A DNA stretch of 64,000 nucleotides from an uncultured Pseudohongiella sp. (lineage in GTDB: Bacteria; Pseudomonadota; Gammaproteobacteria; Pseudomonadales; Pseudohongiellaceae), in the NCBI GenBank assembly GCA_902591495.1, contig CACJAW010000004.1, forward strand, positions 18,692-82,691, written 5' to 3'. The translations under genes and the position numbers were made by a program. Below, piece by piece: positions 7,962-21,533 of this stretch. Each line of letters opens with the position of its first letter. The first letter of the stretch is position 1. The notes under the pieces were generated by a model, which worked only from the letters and a program-made list of their open reading frames with translations, was not told the origin of the DNA and searched no databases.

Positions 7962-9091
7962 CAATTAAAACCTGCAGCAAACAAAAACTCAGCCTCCTTC
8001 TGACTTAGCTTTTTGGGTGCAACATATTCACAAAATTCATATCGGCCGCTAAGTTTTAATCTCAACGTATCAAAAATAGAAGCTCTATCCTTTTCCTCAC
8101 AGTTTCTAAGCAAGCTTTTGAATTCAGAACTAAAATCCATTATCGGTAAAACCTGATTAATCGCATCCGAGAATTTGCTTGAATCTCTCCTTACAGGTAT
8201 GCTTTCTAACTTCAAATGTGGGCTTGTCACTTCACTGTAATCAAAATTAAAACAACGGCAAAATTCTTTAAAGATTTTAATGGAAGCGGTCTTTTTTGCT
8301 TTTCCACTGTAGCCCGCAATATGGGGTGTTGCAATAAAAGATTTTTCTACCAACTGTTGATTACAAAAGGGCTCCCCACTCCAAACATCGATAACTGATA
8401 TCAGTTGAGAATTTTGATTCAAAGAATCCAACAAACTTTCCTCATCAACAACTCCGCCCCTTGAGGTATTAATCAGAACAGTCTTATCAGATAATGAGTT
8501 CAAAAAGGTTTTATCAATTAGATTTTTTGTCTGATACTTTCCAGATGTCGTAAGCGGCACATGAACAGATATAACATCGCAACTAATTAGATGTTGCAAT
8601 GGTTCATACGATACAGATTCGAGAAATTCAGTACCTTTATCTTTTTGAGGTGGATCACAAATTAGCGTTTCCCAGTTAAGCGCCTTAATTTTTCCTGAAA
8701 GCTTACTTCCTATTGAGCCGTTTCCAATAATTCCAAATTTCAATCTATGTCCAGCGCTTATTTTATCGCCAAATATACTCGCTACAGCGGACAAACAATA
8801 ATCGCTCACAGCGTTTGCATTGCAGCCCTTTGCGTCTGCAAAATAGATACCCCTCTCAGCCAATTCATCAACAGATATATGATCAATTCCGCTTGTTGCT
8901 GTACCAACAAATTTCAAAGAAGTATTAGTCAGCAAATTTTTTGAAACTTCAGTCGTAGATCGTACAACAAGGGCATCAACACCTACTAGATTCTCATTCT
9001 TGATATCTCTTCCTGAAATTAAACTCAAATCTCCAAAAGGCGAAAATAACTCCTTTACTAAGGGCAAATTTTTATCAGCAAGTATTTTCAT
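7958..9091 (-). CDS. pdxB: Erythronate-4-phosphate dehydrogenase
   Basis: PdxB performs the second step of the DXP-dependent pyridoxal phosphate pathway. The 377-residue protein is a D-2-hydroxyacid dehydrogenase. It opens with MKILADKNLP, typical of PdxB, has the NAD-binding GNGSIGS at 123-129, the NTSRGGVVDE segment with the substrate arginine and the catalytic histidine in ATPHIAGYSG. The C-terminal extension after the catalytic domain is specific to PdxB. It ends within the CTAG shared with the aminotransferase. The 5'-3' exonuclease gene starts a new run 9 bases upstream. Confidence 0.94.
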   Translation of the reverse strand: MKILADKNLPLVKELFSPFGDLSLISGRDIKNENLVGVDALVVRSTTEVSKNLLTNTSLKFVGTATSGIDHISVDELAERGIYFADAKGCNANAVSDYCLSAVASIFGDKISAGHRLKFGIIGNGSIGSKLSGKIKALNWETLICDPPQKDKGTEFLESVSYEPLQHLISCDVISVHVPLTTSGKYQTKNLIDKTFLNSLSDKTVLINTSRGGVVDEESLLDSLNQNSQLISVIDVWSGEPFCNQQLVEKSFIATPHIAGYSGKAKKTASIKIFKEFCRCFNFDYSEVTSPHLKLESIPVRRDSSKFSDAINQVLPIMDFSSEFKSLLRNCEEKDRASIFDTLRLKLSGRYEFCEYVAPKKLSQKEAEFLFAAGFNC

Positions 9092-9100
9092 GTTTAATTA

Positions 9101-10066
9101 TTAATCCTGAGTATTCTGCCGATTTAAATCCGTAATCATACTTTGCAATCTTTTTTTATCAGACTCTCGAAATTTGTATTTATTAAGAAATAAAGAAAAA
9201 GCCGACCTGTCAATTCCTCTTAGACTTAACTTATTAAGAGAAATCGAAGTAAAGCTTTCATTTTCATCGTCAACATTGCATGCGATAGTAGCAAGGCTTT
9301 TGCTAAGAAAAGCAGCCTCCTTGTTTTCACGTAAAGTATTCATCAAATTTAAAGAACCCCGTATCGTCAGCTTAGACACCTCATCTATATTCCTATATAT
9401 CCCTTCAAGACTACCGAATTCCTTTAGCAAAATTTTAGCTTTGACGGGACCAACTCCTGAAACCCCGCTAATACAATCTACTGCATCCCCAACCAACCCT
9501 AGGTAATCGGAGAATTGATTAGGGGATACTCCAAACTCATTAAGGATGTCGTCGGAGTAACGGCGTTTGTTTGCGCTAAAATCCCAAAGGCAATCCTGCT
9601 CTGTAGTTAGCAATTGAGCAAGGTCTTTATCTTTAGTCAGAATTTGAATTGAAGTATTAGGCGTGCTTGATCTGATCTTAGTGGCTAGCGTACCTATAAT
9701 ATCATCGGCCTCATAGACCTTACTCGAAAACGTCGACATACCCAATAGTGAAGAAACTTCGAAACAGCCTGCAAGCTGCATTCCAAGATTCTCATCTGGT
9801 AACTCTCGATTAGATTTATAATCTGGGCTAAGTTTATGGCGAAAACCAGTAAATAAACTTTCATCATGAGCAACTGCAATGAACCTTGGTTGGATACGTC
9901 TTATTAATTGAATTAGAAATTGTGTGAACCCAAATAATGCACTCAAATCTTCACCCTTTTCGTTCGAGCAAACGATATAAGGCGAGAAGTGAGCTTGAAA
10001 TATGTATATCGACGCATCGATGAAAAAAACTAACAGTTCTGAGTCAACCTCATCTCTGTTTTTCAT
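9101..10066 (-). CDS. 5'-3' exonuclease / flap endonuclease-like protein (Xni or PolA N-terminal type)
   Basis: The 321-residue protein matches the nuclease domain found at the N-terminus of DNA polymerase I and in stand-alone Xni (ExoIX). The acidic metal-site residues are visible in [20 protein letters not shown] and TKDKDLAQL, and again in [17 protein letters not shown], which is also the helix-hairpin-helix DNA-binding motif. It probably processes flaps or RNA primers. Its start overlaps the end of tusA by 17 bases, implying coupled translation. A stand-alone protein is expected here, because no polymerase domain follows. Confidence 0.85.
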   Translation of the reverse strand: MKNRDEVDSELLVFFIDASIYIFQAHFSPYIVCSNEKGEDLSALFGFTQFLIQLIRRIQPRFIAVAHDESLFTGFRHKLSPDYKSNRELPDENLGMQLAGCFEVSSLLGMSTFSSKVYEADDIIGTLATKIRSSTPNTSIQILTKDKDLAQLLTTEQDCLWDFSANKRRYSDDILNEFGVSPNQFSDYLGLVGDAVDCISGVSGVGPVKAKILLKEFGSLEGIYRNIDEVSKLTIRGSLNLMNTLRENKEAAFLSKSLATIACNVDDENESFTSISLNKLSLRGIDRSAFSLFLNKYKFRESDKKRLQSMITDLNRQNTQD

Positions 10067-10322
10067 TAGAATCTTTCTTTTGAATCAAATAGACATACTC
10101 ACCTGAATCCTCTACGGCGGAAACTAGCTCATGTCCTAAAAACAAACAAAATTTTGGCACGTCACGCTGCGTTGATGGATCTGTTGCGATAAGTCGCAAA
10201 AGAGAACCTGCAGCTATATCTCTAATTTTATTATGGAGCAACATTACAGGTTCTGGGCAGTACAAGCCCCTGGCATCCAAGTCAATTTGATCCTCATCTA
10301 AATCCTTTTTATTTGATGCCAT
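10050..10322 (-). CDS. tusA: TusA/SirA-family sulfur carrier protein
   Basis: A 90-residue protein of the TusA fold, with the active cysteine in the CPEP motif (Cys22) after LDARGLY. TusA passes persulfide sulfur from IscS toward tRNA 2-thiouridine synthesis and other acceptors. It lies in a run with ttcA, another tRNA thiolation gene, which supports a role in sulfur transfer. Related family members have other redox roles, so the exact partner is inferred. Confidence 0.88.
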   Translation of the reverse strand: MASNKKDLDEDQIDLDARGLYCPEPVMLLHNKIRDIAAGSLLRLIATDPSTQRDVPKFCLFLGHELVSAVEDSGEYVYLIQKKDSNEKQR

Positions 10323-10348
10323 AAATTGAAACCATTACCTGTCAGGAG

Positions 10349-10555
10349 CTAATCTACTTTAACCAAATTACAAGATGAAGTTTCCGAATCAAACAACAGT
10401 TTGATCTCTCCATTTAACAACTGAGACTTAACTTTTTCTACCTTTTCATCAAGGGTATATTCTCTATGCCCGTAATCGGTACCCTCTCTTGATATAAATT
10501 CTTCAATAATTGCCAATAAAGTTTGTTCGGGTACTTGGTTATGCGGAATTTCCAT
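10349..10555 (-). CDS. YheU-family (UPF0270) small protein
   Basis: A 68-residue soluble protein beginning MEIPHNQVPEQTLLAIIEEF and carrying the TDYG segment, both hallmarks of the YheU/UPF0270 family. The family is conserved in gammaproteobacteria and has no established function. It lies between ttcA and tusA on the same strand with short gaps, so it is likely co-transcribed with the tRNA-sulfur genes. Confidence 0.87.
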   Translation of the reverse strand: MEIPHNQVPEQTLLAIIEEFISREGTDYGHREYTLDEKVEKVKSQLLNGEIKLLFDSETSSCNLVKVD

Positions 10556-10607
10556 CTAAATCCCATATATTTTTAAGGCAAATGACATTAGTAGTCTTAA
10601 GATAAGC

Positions 10608-11435
10608 TTAAGACACTTCTAATAAATCTATATTCTTCACCATTTGTTTTGAACTCTCTAATTCAGCAAACGGGTAAAGCGAAACATCAGCTAATTGTGA
10701 AATCGAAACGTTACAGATGCTTCTAAAAATTGATTCTACTCTACCTGGAAATTCTTTGTCCCATTGTCTTAACATCTGTTTAATAACTTGCCGCTGGAGA
10801 TTATTTTGGCTCCCACACAGATCGCATGGAATTATGGGAAACTTCATGAGCTCTGAGAATTTCTCCAACTCGGATTCTTTGCAATAGGCTAACGGCCTGA
10901 TAATTATATTTCGTTTATCATCACTCAGGAGTTTAGGCGGCATCGCCTTTAACTTACCTCCATGAAACATATTAAGGAATAATGTTTCTACGATGTCATC
11001 TCTATGGTGACCCAAGGCGATTTTATCGGCTCCTATCTCATCAGCAAAGTTATATAGAATCCCCCTTCTCAACCTTGAGCAAAGACCACAATATGTTTTA
11101 CCGCTTGGTATTTTTTCTTTAACAATAGAGTATGTATCCCGCTCCAATACGGTATACGTAACTCCTAAATCTTCAAGATGCTTAGGTAAGATTTCCCCAG
11201 GAAATCCAGGCTGCTTCTGATCTAGGTTAACAGCATGAATCTCAAAGCTAATCGGGGCATGCTTTTTAAGACTGAGTAAAACATCCAGCAGTGCATAGGA
11301 ATCTTTACCACCAGACATACATACCATCACTAAATCACCATCCGCGATCATGCTAAAGTCTGAGATAGCATGACCAACATCGCGACGAATATTTTTTCGG
11401 CATCGATTTAATTTAATTGTTTCTTTGACGTCCAT
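10608..11435 (-). CDS. ttcA: tRNA 2-thiocytidine synthetase TtcA
   Basis: TtcA thiolates cytidine 32 of certain tRNAs using ATP and an Fe-S cluster. The protein has the PP-loop SGGKDS and the two conserved CxxC motifs, TYCGLCS and IPCDLCGS. The ATG at 11435 ([20 protein letters not shown]) is preferred: family alignments start at that helix, and it leaves a gap from fadA. An in-frame upstream start at 11498 would overlap fadA by 49 bases and add an unlikely basic tail. The product is then 275 residues, slightly shorter than the E. coli protein (311). Confidence 0.94.
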   Translation of the reverse strand: MDVKETIKLNRCRKNIRRDVGHAISDFSMIADGDLVMVCMSGGKDSYALLDVLLSLKKHAPISFEIHAVNLDQKQPGFPGEILPKHLEDLGVTYTVLERDTYSIVKEKIPSGKTYCGLCSRLRRGILYNFADEIGADKIALGHHRDDIVETLFLNMFHGGKLKAMPPKLLSDDKRNIIIRPLAYCKESELEKFSELMKFPIIPCDLCGSQNNLQRQVIKQMLRQWDKEFPGRVESIFRSICNVSISQLADVSLYPFAELESSKQMVKNIDLLEVS

Positions 11436-11449
11436 ATTTTTAAGAAACA

Positions 11450-14784
<3,335 letters not shown>

Positions 14785-14924
14785 TTTATTTCTTCCAAAT
14801 CAAAAATTACTTGTGTTCAAGCTTATATTATACCGCTCACTCGAAAAATTAATAAACCTCAGCTAAAATCAAGCTTAAATAAGGTTTGTAACTTTATAAA
14901 TCTCAGCCTTAAGGGAGCCCTAAA

Positions 14925-15965
14925 ATGCGAGCATTTCTTGGGATTGTTTCTTTGATATTCTTTGTGAATGTGACTGACGCAGCGAATGATATTGACAGTC
15001 ATGGGGTTATCCTTGCTTATCACCATGTATCAACTGACACTCCTCCCTCAACCAGCATATCTCCTGAAGATTTTGAAAAGCATCTACACTACTTAAAGGA
15101 AAATGATTTCAACGTCATTGCACTAAATCAGATGATAGAGACCCTAAAAGCTGGTGAAAAGCTACCAAATAAAGCCGTGGCGATAACCTTTGATGATGGC
15201 TACATTTCGATTTATGACACGGCATTCCCGATGCTGCAGTCTTATGGATTCCCATTTACCTTATTTTTAAGCACTGGCCCAATAGACAGACAACAGCAGA
15301 ATTTCATAAATTGGGAGCAGATAAAGGAGATGTCGAGTGCCGGCGTCATTATCGCAAATCATATGGTTGAGCACCCTTATATGTTAGATAGGGGCCAAGA
15401 CGAGTCAGACGTTGAATGGATTAATCGCCTTGAAAAAGAGTTATTAAAGGCAGAGTTGAGAATTGAACAACAAACCGGACAGTCCCATCGGTATCTTGCC
15501 TACCCTTTTGGGGAATTTAACACTGAAATTAAAAATATGCTTGAAGCCAATGACTTTATCGGTCTCGCGCAAAACTCAGGAGCAGTTGGGGTTAACTCTG
15601 ACTTTCTAGCACTACCGCGGTTTCCTTTAGCGTCAATTTATGCAAATCTTGAGACGGCAAAAATTAAGTTAGATTCCAAAGCCTTCAATGTTGATCTAAT
15701 ACAACCGCTATCTCCTGTTACGCAGGATCGAAACCCGTCTGTTACACTCAAATTTAATGACGGTAATTATAATTTGTCTCAAATTGGATGCTTCGCAAAT
15801 AGCAGACCCTTACCAATGACCTGGATTGATAAAAGTCAGGGATTATTGAAGATAGAGCCCAATGATAGTTACTCAGGAAGACGTTGGAGATACCTTTGCA
15901 CAGCACCAGTTACCGGCGAAAACCGCTTCTATTGGTACTCTGTTCAATGGATCAAACCTGATTAG
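14925..15965 (+). CDS. Secreted polysaccharide deacetylase (NodB family)
   Basis: The 346-residue protein has a signal peptide of about 20 residues and a NodB/CE4 deacetylase domain. The TFDDGY metal-site motif is at 88-93 and the second metal motif NHMVEH at 145-150, with YPFGEF later. These enzymes remove acetyl groups from cell-wall or other polysaccharides. A C-terminal region from about residue 260 (Trp and Tyr rich) is not part of NodB and may bind substrate. GGGAG-like spacing (AAGGGAG, 7 bases before ATG) supports the start. Its 3' end overlaps the convergent Bax-like gene by 14 bases. The substrate is unknown. Confidence 0.88.
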   Translation: MRAFLGIVSLIFFVNVTDAANDIDSHGVILAYHHVSTDTPPSTSISPEDFEKHLHYLKENDFNVIALNQMIETLKAGEKLPNKAVAITFDDGYISIYDTAFPMLQSYGFPFTLFLSTGPIDRQQQNFINWEQIKEMSSAGVIIANHMVEHPYMLDRGQDESDVEWINRLEKELLKAELRIEQQTGQSHRYLAYPFGEFNTEIKNMLEANDFIGLAQNSGAVGVNSDFLALPRFPLASIYANLETAKIKLDSKAFNVDLIQPLSPVTQDRNPSVTLKFNDGNYNLSQIGCFANSRPLPMTWIDKSQGLLKIEPNDSYSGRRWRYLCTAPVTGENRFYWYSVQWIKPD

Positions 15966-16800
15966 GCGGGGCATCTCTCTCCCTAAGGTTGTTCTGGATA
16001 ATGATTCTTTGTATCTCCTCTACGTATCCGGCCCCTCTTTGCGAGTATCTTCCAAGCCCTATAGATAAGGACATTGGATCTATCTTTAGGCCACGCTCTC
16101 TCATTTTAAATCGAAGGTCTCTAAGATAGGCATACGAAACATGAGTGTTAATGTTTAGAAAATAAGACTTAACCGATTTTTCGACAGTATCAAAATACCT
16201 CACCTCGTGTGTTGCACCAGAAATTCGTCTTGATGGCACGATGCCACAACCTTCTTCGTAACACCACTGGCCAAAAACATTATTCCCTTCAATCGTGAAT
16301 CGCGAAGTCCCCCAAGCCGATTCATTCGCAGCCTGCGCTAAAGCCATAGAAACAGGAATCAAATCGACCCGCAGCAAAAGCTCATCAACCATAGCTGCAA
16401 TGGTCATACCTTTGTGGTCGATACGATATGTCTCGCTTAGATTTGCAACCTCAGCAGTTTCTTTTATGCTCGGAGTTCCTTTCTCAATATTTTCTCGGAT
16501 TTCGAGCAGCCTAGAGCGAAGATTCCTTATTTCTTGATTTTCAGCATCTAAAAAACTTTGCATGTAATCCAAAAACTGTCGCTTCTTATCATCTACATCA
16601 ACGATTTTAGTGAAATCTGGAAATACAGTGACCGGAATCTGAGGAAGAGGTTTTATAACCAACGGGACAGCAGGATTAGATGAATATTGGGAGATAACTA
16701 TCGACGTGAATATGGCTAACGGTAACAACACTTTAACAAAAGTGTATTTGTAAACTCCGCCCAAAAGTCGTTCAATTTTTAAAAATTCACGAATGTCCAA
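15952..16800 (-). CDS. Bax-like membrane-anchored glucosaminidase
   Basis: The 282-residue protein has one N-terminal membrane segment (about 20-38), a periplasmic linker with a coiled-coil helix, and a C-terminal glucosaminidase domain of the Bax/FlgJ type. The catalytic glutamate is probably Glu160 in AQAANESAWGTSRF, and the NNVFGQWC and SYFLNINTH motifs follow. It should cut peptidoglycan glycan strands. The 3' overlap with the deacetylase gene links two cell-wall-related enzymes in convergent orientation. Confidence 0.85.
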   Translation of the reverse strand: MDIREFLKIERLLGGVYKYTFVKVLLPLAIFTSIVISQYSSNPAVPLVIKPLPQIPVTVFPDFTKIVDVDDKKRQFLDYMQSFLDAENQEIRNLRSRLLEIRENIEKGTPSIKETAEVANLSETYRIDHKGMTIAAMVDELLLRVDLIPVSMALAQAANESAWGTSRFTIEGNNVFGQWCYEEGCGIVPSRRISGATHEVRYFDTVEKSVKSYFLNINTHVSYAYLRDLRFKMRERGLKIDPMSLSIGLGRYSQRGAGYVEEIQRIIIQNNLRERDAPPNQV

Positions 16801-16897
16801 TAATTTAGCCCTTTCGCATAATTTTTAGAAAACAAGCATTATCTTATCAGATACAATGCTATGGAGATAATAAATTCAAATCAATATCGACCTAAAC

Positions 16898-17221
16898 TTA
16901 TCCCCTTTCATCTACTTTACTGCCACCAAGGCAAGTCGGTGAATTAGGTGGGTATACATCTTTGCTTGACCACTCATCCACAGTAAATAGATGTAATGCT
17001 AAGGCATGCACGCCATTCGATAATTCTTCAGAAAGCAGCTGATATACGGCTTGATGGCGCTTAACTCTCGTAAGGTTTGAAAAATAATTAGAAACAATTG
17101 TCAAATTAAAATGAGATTCTGTTGCGGGCCCACTGTGTAAATGGCTTTCATTTTGTACAGAAACACTTTCAGTCTGAAAGGCTGCTTTAACTTTCTTTTC
17201 TATCGAAGCTTCGACGGACAT
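16898..17221 (-). CDS. bolA: BolA-family protein
   Basis: A 107-residue BolA-like protein. It shows the ESHLHSGPATESHFNLTIVS region and the conserved RVKRHQAVYQLL helix with HALALHLFT, which form the KH-like fold. BolA proteins work with monothiol glutaredoxins in Fe-S trafficking and affect cell shape under stress. The ATG at 17221 (MSVEASIEKKV) is chosen because the family starts there; an upstream in-frame start at 17344 would add 41 unrelated residues and touch the divergent GTPase gene. Confidence 0.92.
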   Translation of the reverse strand: MSVEASIEKKVKAAFQTESVSVQNESHLHSGPATESHFNLTIVSNYFSNLTRVKRHQAVYQLLSEELSNGVHALALHLFTVDEWSSKDVYPPNSPTCLGGSKVDERG

Positions 17222-17345
17222 TGCAGTATAAGAAGATAACACTCTAAGAAGATTAATATTGGGAGTATACTCTATCTCTGGAGGCTCGTAATCATTTATA
17301 CAGCTTCTTTGAAATCCGAATTTCGAGTGTAAATGAGAGCACAAA

Positions 17346-18182
17346 ATGGTTATTTCTTGGTACCCGGGTCACATGCGGACAGCAAGCCGAGAGCTAAAAC
17401 GCACTGTGAAAGAATCACAGGCGATTATTGAACTTGTCGATGCTAGAGCCCCCGAGAGTAGTTCAAACCCTATGCTTAAAGTATTAACTGATGGCTTACC
17501 AAAAATCACCATACTGACTAAAGGCGATCTCGCTAATCAAGATACAACAACCTGTTGGAAGAAGTTTATTGAAGAAAATTACACAACTAGATGTTTAGTC
17601 AGTGACTACGATAATCCAATCAGCGTCCGCAATCTGCTAAAAGAGCTAAATTCAATATTGAGCAAACGTCTGAGCGCTAATAAACAAAGACAAATTATTA
17701 TCACCGGAGTTCCAAACGTCGGTAAATCTACACTACTGAATTCGTTAATTGGGCGAAAGGTAGCCAATACAGGAAATGAACCGGCAATCACTCGCTCACA
17801 ACAGCGAATAAAAGTAGAGCAAGGTTGGTATTTGGTCGACACACCGGGTTTACTATGGCCAAAACTTGAAAATCAAGATAACGCCAGAATACTCGCGTGT
17901 TTGGGTACTATTAGAAATACGGCTATCGATATTGAAGAAATTGGATGGTTTCTCGCAGAAACTCTTAGGCGGGAATATCCAAATGTTCTTAAAATACGTT
18001 ACGATATGAATGAGATCCCTAAGTCCATGGAAATCTTATATGAGAGCATTGCTCAGAAAACAGGATCTTTGTTAAAAAAAGGGCAGCCCGATTATCGCAA
18101 GGTATCTCAAGTTCTTTTGAATGATTTTCGTTCAGGAAGGCTAGGAAGACTCAGTTTAGAGCGCCCCCAACAGACACCATAA
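17346..18182 (+). CDS. Circularly permuted ribosome-assembly GTPase, RbgA/YlqF type
   Basis: The 278-residue protein has the permuted GTPase order typical of RbgA. G4 appears first as TKGD (58-61), then G1 GVPNVGKST (121-129), and G3 DTPG (165-168). The start WYPGHMRTASREL is characteristic of the YlqF family. In Bacillus the homologue assists late assembly of the 50S subunit. The gene is divergent from bolA and 30-40 bases upstream of the M16C peptidase gene, so it may be co-transcribed with it. Confidence 0.9.
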   Translation: MVISWYPGHMRTASRELKRTVKESQAIIELVDARAPESSSNPMLKVLTDGLPKITILTKGDLANQDTTTCWKKFIEENYTTRCLVSDYDNPISVRNLLKELNSILSKRLSANKQRQIIITGVPNVGKSTLLNSLIGRKVANTGNEPAITRSQQRIKVEQGWYLVDTPGLLWPKLENQDNARILACLGTIRNTAIDIEEIGWFLAETLRREYPNVLKIRYDMNEIPKSMEILYESIAQKTGSLLKKGQPDYRKVSQVLLNDFRSGRLGRLSLERPQQTP

Positions 18183-18218
18183 TTTTTAACTCAAGCACTA
18201 GAGACTTATTTTTTGAAA

Positions 18219-21179
18219 ATGAAACAACCTGAATCTATCGCAACTAAGCATGCTATCAACACCGTTGTCCATCCCGCTTTCTCGCTTCTAGAAGAAACTC
18301 ACATTTCATCGCTGAACTTGAACATCGAAAAATATGAACATAAAGAAACCGGGGCCTTACACTACCACCTTGCTAGTGAAAACGAAGAAAATGTCTTTTT
18401 AGTCGCATTTCGGACAGTTCCGATGGACTCGACTGGAGTAGCTCATATTCTAGAGCATACCGCACTTTGTGGCAGTGAACGTTATCCGGTAAGAGATCCT
18501 TTTTTTATGATGATCCGCCGTTCGCTAAATACATTCATGAACGCGATGACGAGCAGCGACTGGACAGCATACCCATTCGCCTCAAAGAACAAAAAAGACT
18601 TTAACAATTTGCTTAAAGTTTATCTAGACTCTGCTTTTTTTTCTCGAATCGACCACCTCGACTTTCTTCAAGAAGGTCATCGGTTGGAGTTCGAAGAACC
18701 GAACAACCCAAAATCGTCGTTGCAGTTCAAAGGTGTTGTCTATAATGAAATGAAAGGTGCCATGAGCTCCACAAGTAATGTTTTGTGGCAAACACTCAAC
18801 AAATATCTCTATCCAACAACTACCTATCACTACAATAGTGGCGGGGAGCCAGATCATATTCCTGATTTAAGTTATAGCGACTTACTCTCATTCTATAAGT
18901 CGCATTATCATCCAAGCAATAGTGTAATTATGACTTTTGGTGATACCCCGGCGATCGACCATCAAACCGAATTTGAGAGTCTAGCGCTATCCCGCTTTTC
19001 CAGACTTGACTCGGACATAAAGGTGGGATTCGAAAAGCGTTACCTCAGCCCCATTCGAGCAGAAGAGTTCTATCCGAGCGAGAAGGATGACCCGAACAAC
19101 ACACATATAGTCATAGGTTGGCTTCTTGGCAGTAGCGTACATATCAAAGATTTTTTTAAAGCTCAGTTGCTGACAAATGTGCTTTTAGATCATAGCGGCA
19201 GCCCCTTGCTCAAAAAATTAGAGACTACCGATCTAGGAAGTTCTCCTTCGCCCTTATGCGGTCTAGATGATGGCAACAAGGAGATGAGTTTTATGGTCGG
19301 ACTTGAAGGCTGCCTAGAGGAAGACAGTCTGAGGGTGGAAGGTTTTATTCTTGATAGTCTCAATGAATTTGTTGATCAAGGCATTCCCCACGAACAGGTA
19401 GAGGCCGCACTTCACCAGCTCGAACTTAACCAACGCGAAATTTCAGGAGATAGCTATCCTTATGGTCTGCAATTATTGATGTCAGGACTGTCTGTAGCTC
19501 TGCACAATGGCGACCCAACAAAAGTTTTGGACATTGATCCCATATTGATGGAATTGAGAGAAGCGGCCAAGAGCGAAACTTTTATACCAAACTTAATAAA
19601 AGAACTTTTAATAGAAAATCAGCACAGGGTAACTTTAACACTGAGACCAGACCCTGACTTGGCAACAAAGAAAGTTAAAGCTGAAGAGTCAATTCTTAGT
19701 AATATAAAGAAAAACCTCTCAAGTGATCAAGTCAAACAAATTATAAGTCAGGCGAAAGATTTATCTGAAAGGCAAGCAGAGCAGGATAACCCAGACGTGC
19801 TGCCCAAAGTCACACTAGAAGATGTACCACTAAACATTTCTGAACCAACCCCGACAGAAAATGCTTTATCAAAATCTGGAATCGCCCATACTTTTTTCGG
19901 CCAGCCAACGAACGGATTGGCATACCAGCAGATAATAATTGAATTGCCTGAATTGTCCAATGAGCTGCTAGAAATATTGCCACTTTATACCTCTTGCTTA
20001 CCAGAATTCGGTATTGGTCAGCAAGATTATGAGGCCGTGCAAACATGGCAATCAAGAATCTCGGGAGGCGTTAATTGCTTTAGCAGCATCAGAAGCGGTT
20101 TAAGCAATGAGCAAGAATCTAAGTCATTTATTTCTCTGTCCTCAAAGGCTCTGGCGAAAAATCACTCTGAATTGTCGAATCTGTTATATCAGACTATAGC
20201 TAATGTCAGATTTGATGAGTCAGATAGGCTGGCAGACTTAATCGAACAAATTTGCTCAAGAAAGGAAAATAGCTTAACTGGTCAAGGGCACTCCCTCGCG
20301 ATGAGCTTGGCTTCAAGTGGCTTCAGCCCTGCAGCCAAACTTATGCATGAATTTAACGGTTTAGAAGGAATCAAACGTCTCAAATTCACTAGAAAACAGA
20401 TCTCTAAAGAAAGATTTTCAGAAGGATTGCTTGATAAGTTCAAACAGCTACATGAGATTCTCATCAACAATCCTTTTCAACTTTTGACAATTACGGAATT
20501 AGATAAGCAAGAAAAAGCGATACACGACTTAGACACTCTCTGGACAAGTAATTTTAGTAATCAGGCTAGCGACAACGGCTTCTCTCTGCCTGAAACAAGA
20601 AGTAAGTTAGCTGAAGCTTGGACGACATCGACCCAAGTTAATTTCTGTGCCAAAGCATTTCCGACGGTACCGTTTAAACATAAAGATAATGCCACCTTGC
20701 ACGTACTAGCGGGCTATCTAAGAAATGGTTTTCTTCATCGAGCAATTCGGGAAACAGGCGGCGCCTACGGTGGTGGAGCAAGTCAGGACTCAAATTCGGC
20801 TTCCTTTCGTTTCTTCTCATATAGAGACCCACGCTTAGAAGAAACCCTCGATGATTTTGACGCATCGATTGACTGGCTTAACTCATCTTCACATGAAAAT
20901 TATCAACTTGAAGAGGCCATACTCGGAGTAGTATCAACGTTAGATAAACCGGCATCACCAGCAGGAGAGGCAAAACAAGTGTTTTACAATAAGCTTTTCG
21001 GGAGTGGACTCGATACAAGGAAAGCATTTAGAGACCAAGTATTAAGCACAACGTTTAAAGATCTGATGGAGGTCTCAGACAAATACTTAAAGCCTACAAA
21101 TGCAAGCACAGGGCTCATAACCAATATAGATTCGATTCAAAAATTAAAAATCGAAGACTTAGTAATAAAAAATATTTAA
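18219..21179 (+). CDS. M16C-family zinc metallopeptidase (PreP-like)
   Basis: A large (986-residue) insulinase-superfamily peptidase. The inverted zinc motif HILEH appears near residues 76-80, followed by the CGSERYP and YNEMKGAM segments of the M16C group, which includes the presequence protease PreP. A second, inactive half is present, with RETGGAYGGGAS near the C-terminus. No signal peptide is seen, so it is likely cytoplasmic and degrades small peptides. An in-frame TTG at 18213 would add two residues; the ATG at 18219 is preferred. Confidence 0.92.
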   Translation: MKQPESIATKHAINTVVHPAFSLLEETHISSLNLNIEKYEHKETGALHYHLASENEENVFLVAFRTVPMDSTGVAHILEHTALCGSERYPVRDPFFMMIRRSLNTFMNAMTSSDWTAYPFASKNKKDFNNLLKVYLDSAFFSRIDHLDFLQEGHRLEFEEPNNPKSSLQFKGVVYNEMKGAMSSTSNVLWQTLNKYLYPTTTYHYNSGGEPDHIPDLSYSDLLSFYKSHYHPSNSVIMTFGDTPAIDHQTEFESLALSRFSRLDSDIKVGFEKRYLSPIRAEEFYPSEKDDPNNTHIVIGWLLGSSVHIKDFFKAQLLTNVLLDHSGSPLLKKLETTDLGSSPSPLCGLDDGNKEMSFMVGLEGCLEEDSLRVEGFILDSLNEFVDQGIPHEQVEAALHQLELNQREISGDSYPYGLQLLMSGLSVALHNGDPTKVLDIDPILMELREAAKSETFIPNLIKELLIENQHRVTLTLRPDPDLATKKVKAEESILSNIKKNLSSDQVKQIISQAKDLSERQAEQDNPDVLPKVTLEDVPLNISEPTPTENALSKSGIAHTFFGQPTNGLAYQQIIIELPELSNELLEILPLYTSCLPEFGIGQQDYEAVQTWQSRISGGVNCFSSIRSGLSNEQESKSFISLSSKALAKNHSELSNLLYQTIANVRFDESDRLADLIEQICSRKENSLTGQGHSLAMSLASSGFSPAAKLMHEFNGLEGIKRLKFTRKQISKERFSEGLLDKFKQLHEILINNPFQLLTITELDKQEKAIHDLDTLWTSNFSNQASDNGFSLPETRSKLAEAWTTSTQVNFCAKAFPTVPFKHKDNATLHVLAGYLRNGFLHRAIRETGGAYGGGASQDSNSASFRFFSYRDPRLEETLDDFDASIDWLNSSSHENYQLEEAILGVVSTLDKPASPAGEAKQVFYNKLFGSGLDTRKAFRDQVLSTTFKDLMEVSDKYLKPTNASTGLITNIDSIQKLKIEDLVIKNI

Positions 21180-21533
21180 TTAAATCAATTTTTTATAAGT
21201 ATTTTAGAATAATTCTGATGAAGTATTAAATCTTTTTAACAATTAGAAGTAGTGAATGAGGGAACTTTTAAGAAGATAGACGGTCATATTATGTGTAGGT
21301 AAGTGTTTAACAAAATAGTGGGTTTTGTTTCATTTATCTCTCCCTTGTTAAGCTAGGGCCCGATGGGAATTCTCATCGGGCCTTTTCTTTTAGCTACTAC
21401 TTCGCTTAACGCATCAAAGATGTCTCCTCAAGAGATAAATTACTTCCATTTGAAGCCGATATTACTATACTACGTTACAGCTGGACGCACGCTCCAGTGG
21501 GACTAAATTTCAGGCATCGAGAAAAAGTAGAAT
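21180..21533. other. 354-base intergenic region with a strong terminator
   Basis: No credible open reading frame is present. A weak hairpin (AACAAAA 21309-21315 with TTTTGTT 21323-21329, followed by CATTT) and then a strong GC-rich terminator at 21357-21382 lie between the M16C gene and the oxidoreductase operon. On the operon side, TATACT at 21466-21471 could be a -10 element with only a poor -35. A small hairpin (CTGGA 21481-21485 / TCCAG 21493-21497) would fall in its leader. A small RNA ending at the terminator is possible but unproven. Confidence 0.5.
21357..21390 (+). terminator. Rho-independent terminator
   Basis: GGCCCGATG (21357-21365) pairs perfectly with CATCGGGCC (21374-21382), the stem extends by two more pairs around an AATT loop, and TTTTCTTTT follows directly. 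It is the best terminator in the window. It lies 178 bases beyond the M16C stop, so it ends either that long transcript or a separate small RNA. Confidence 0.85.
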
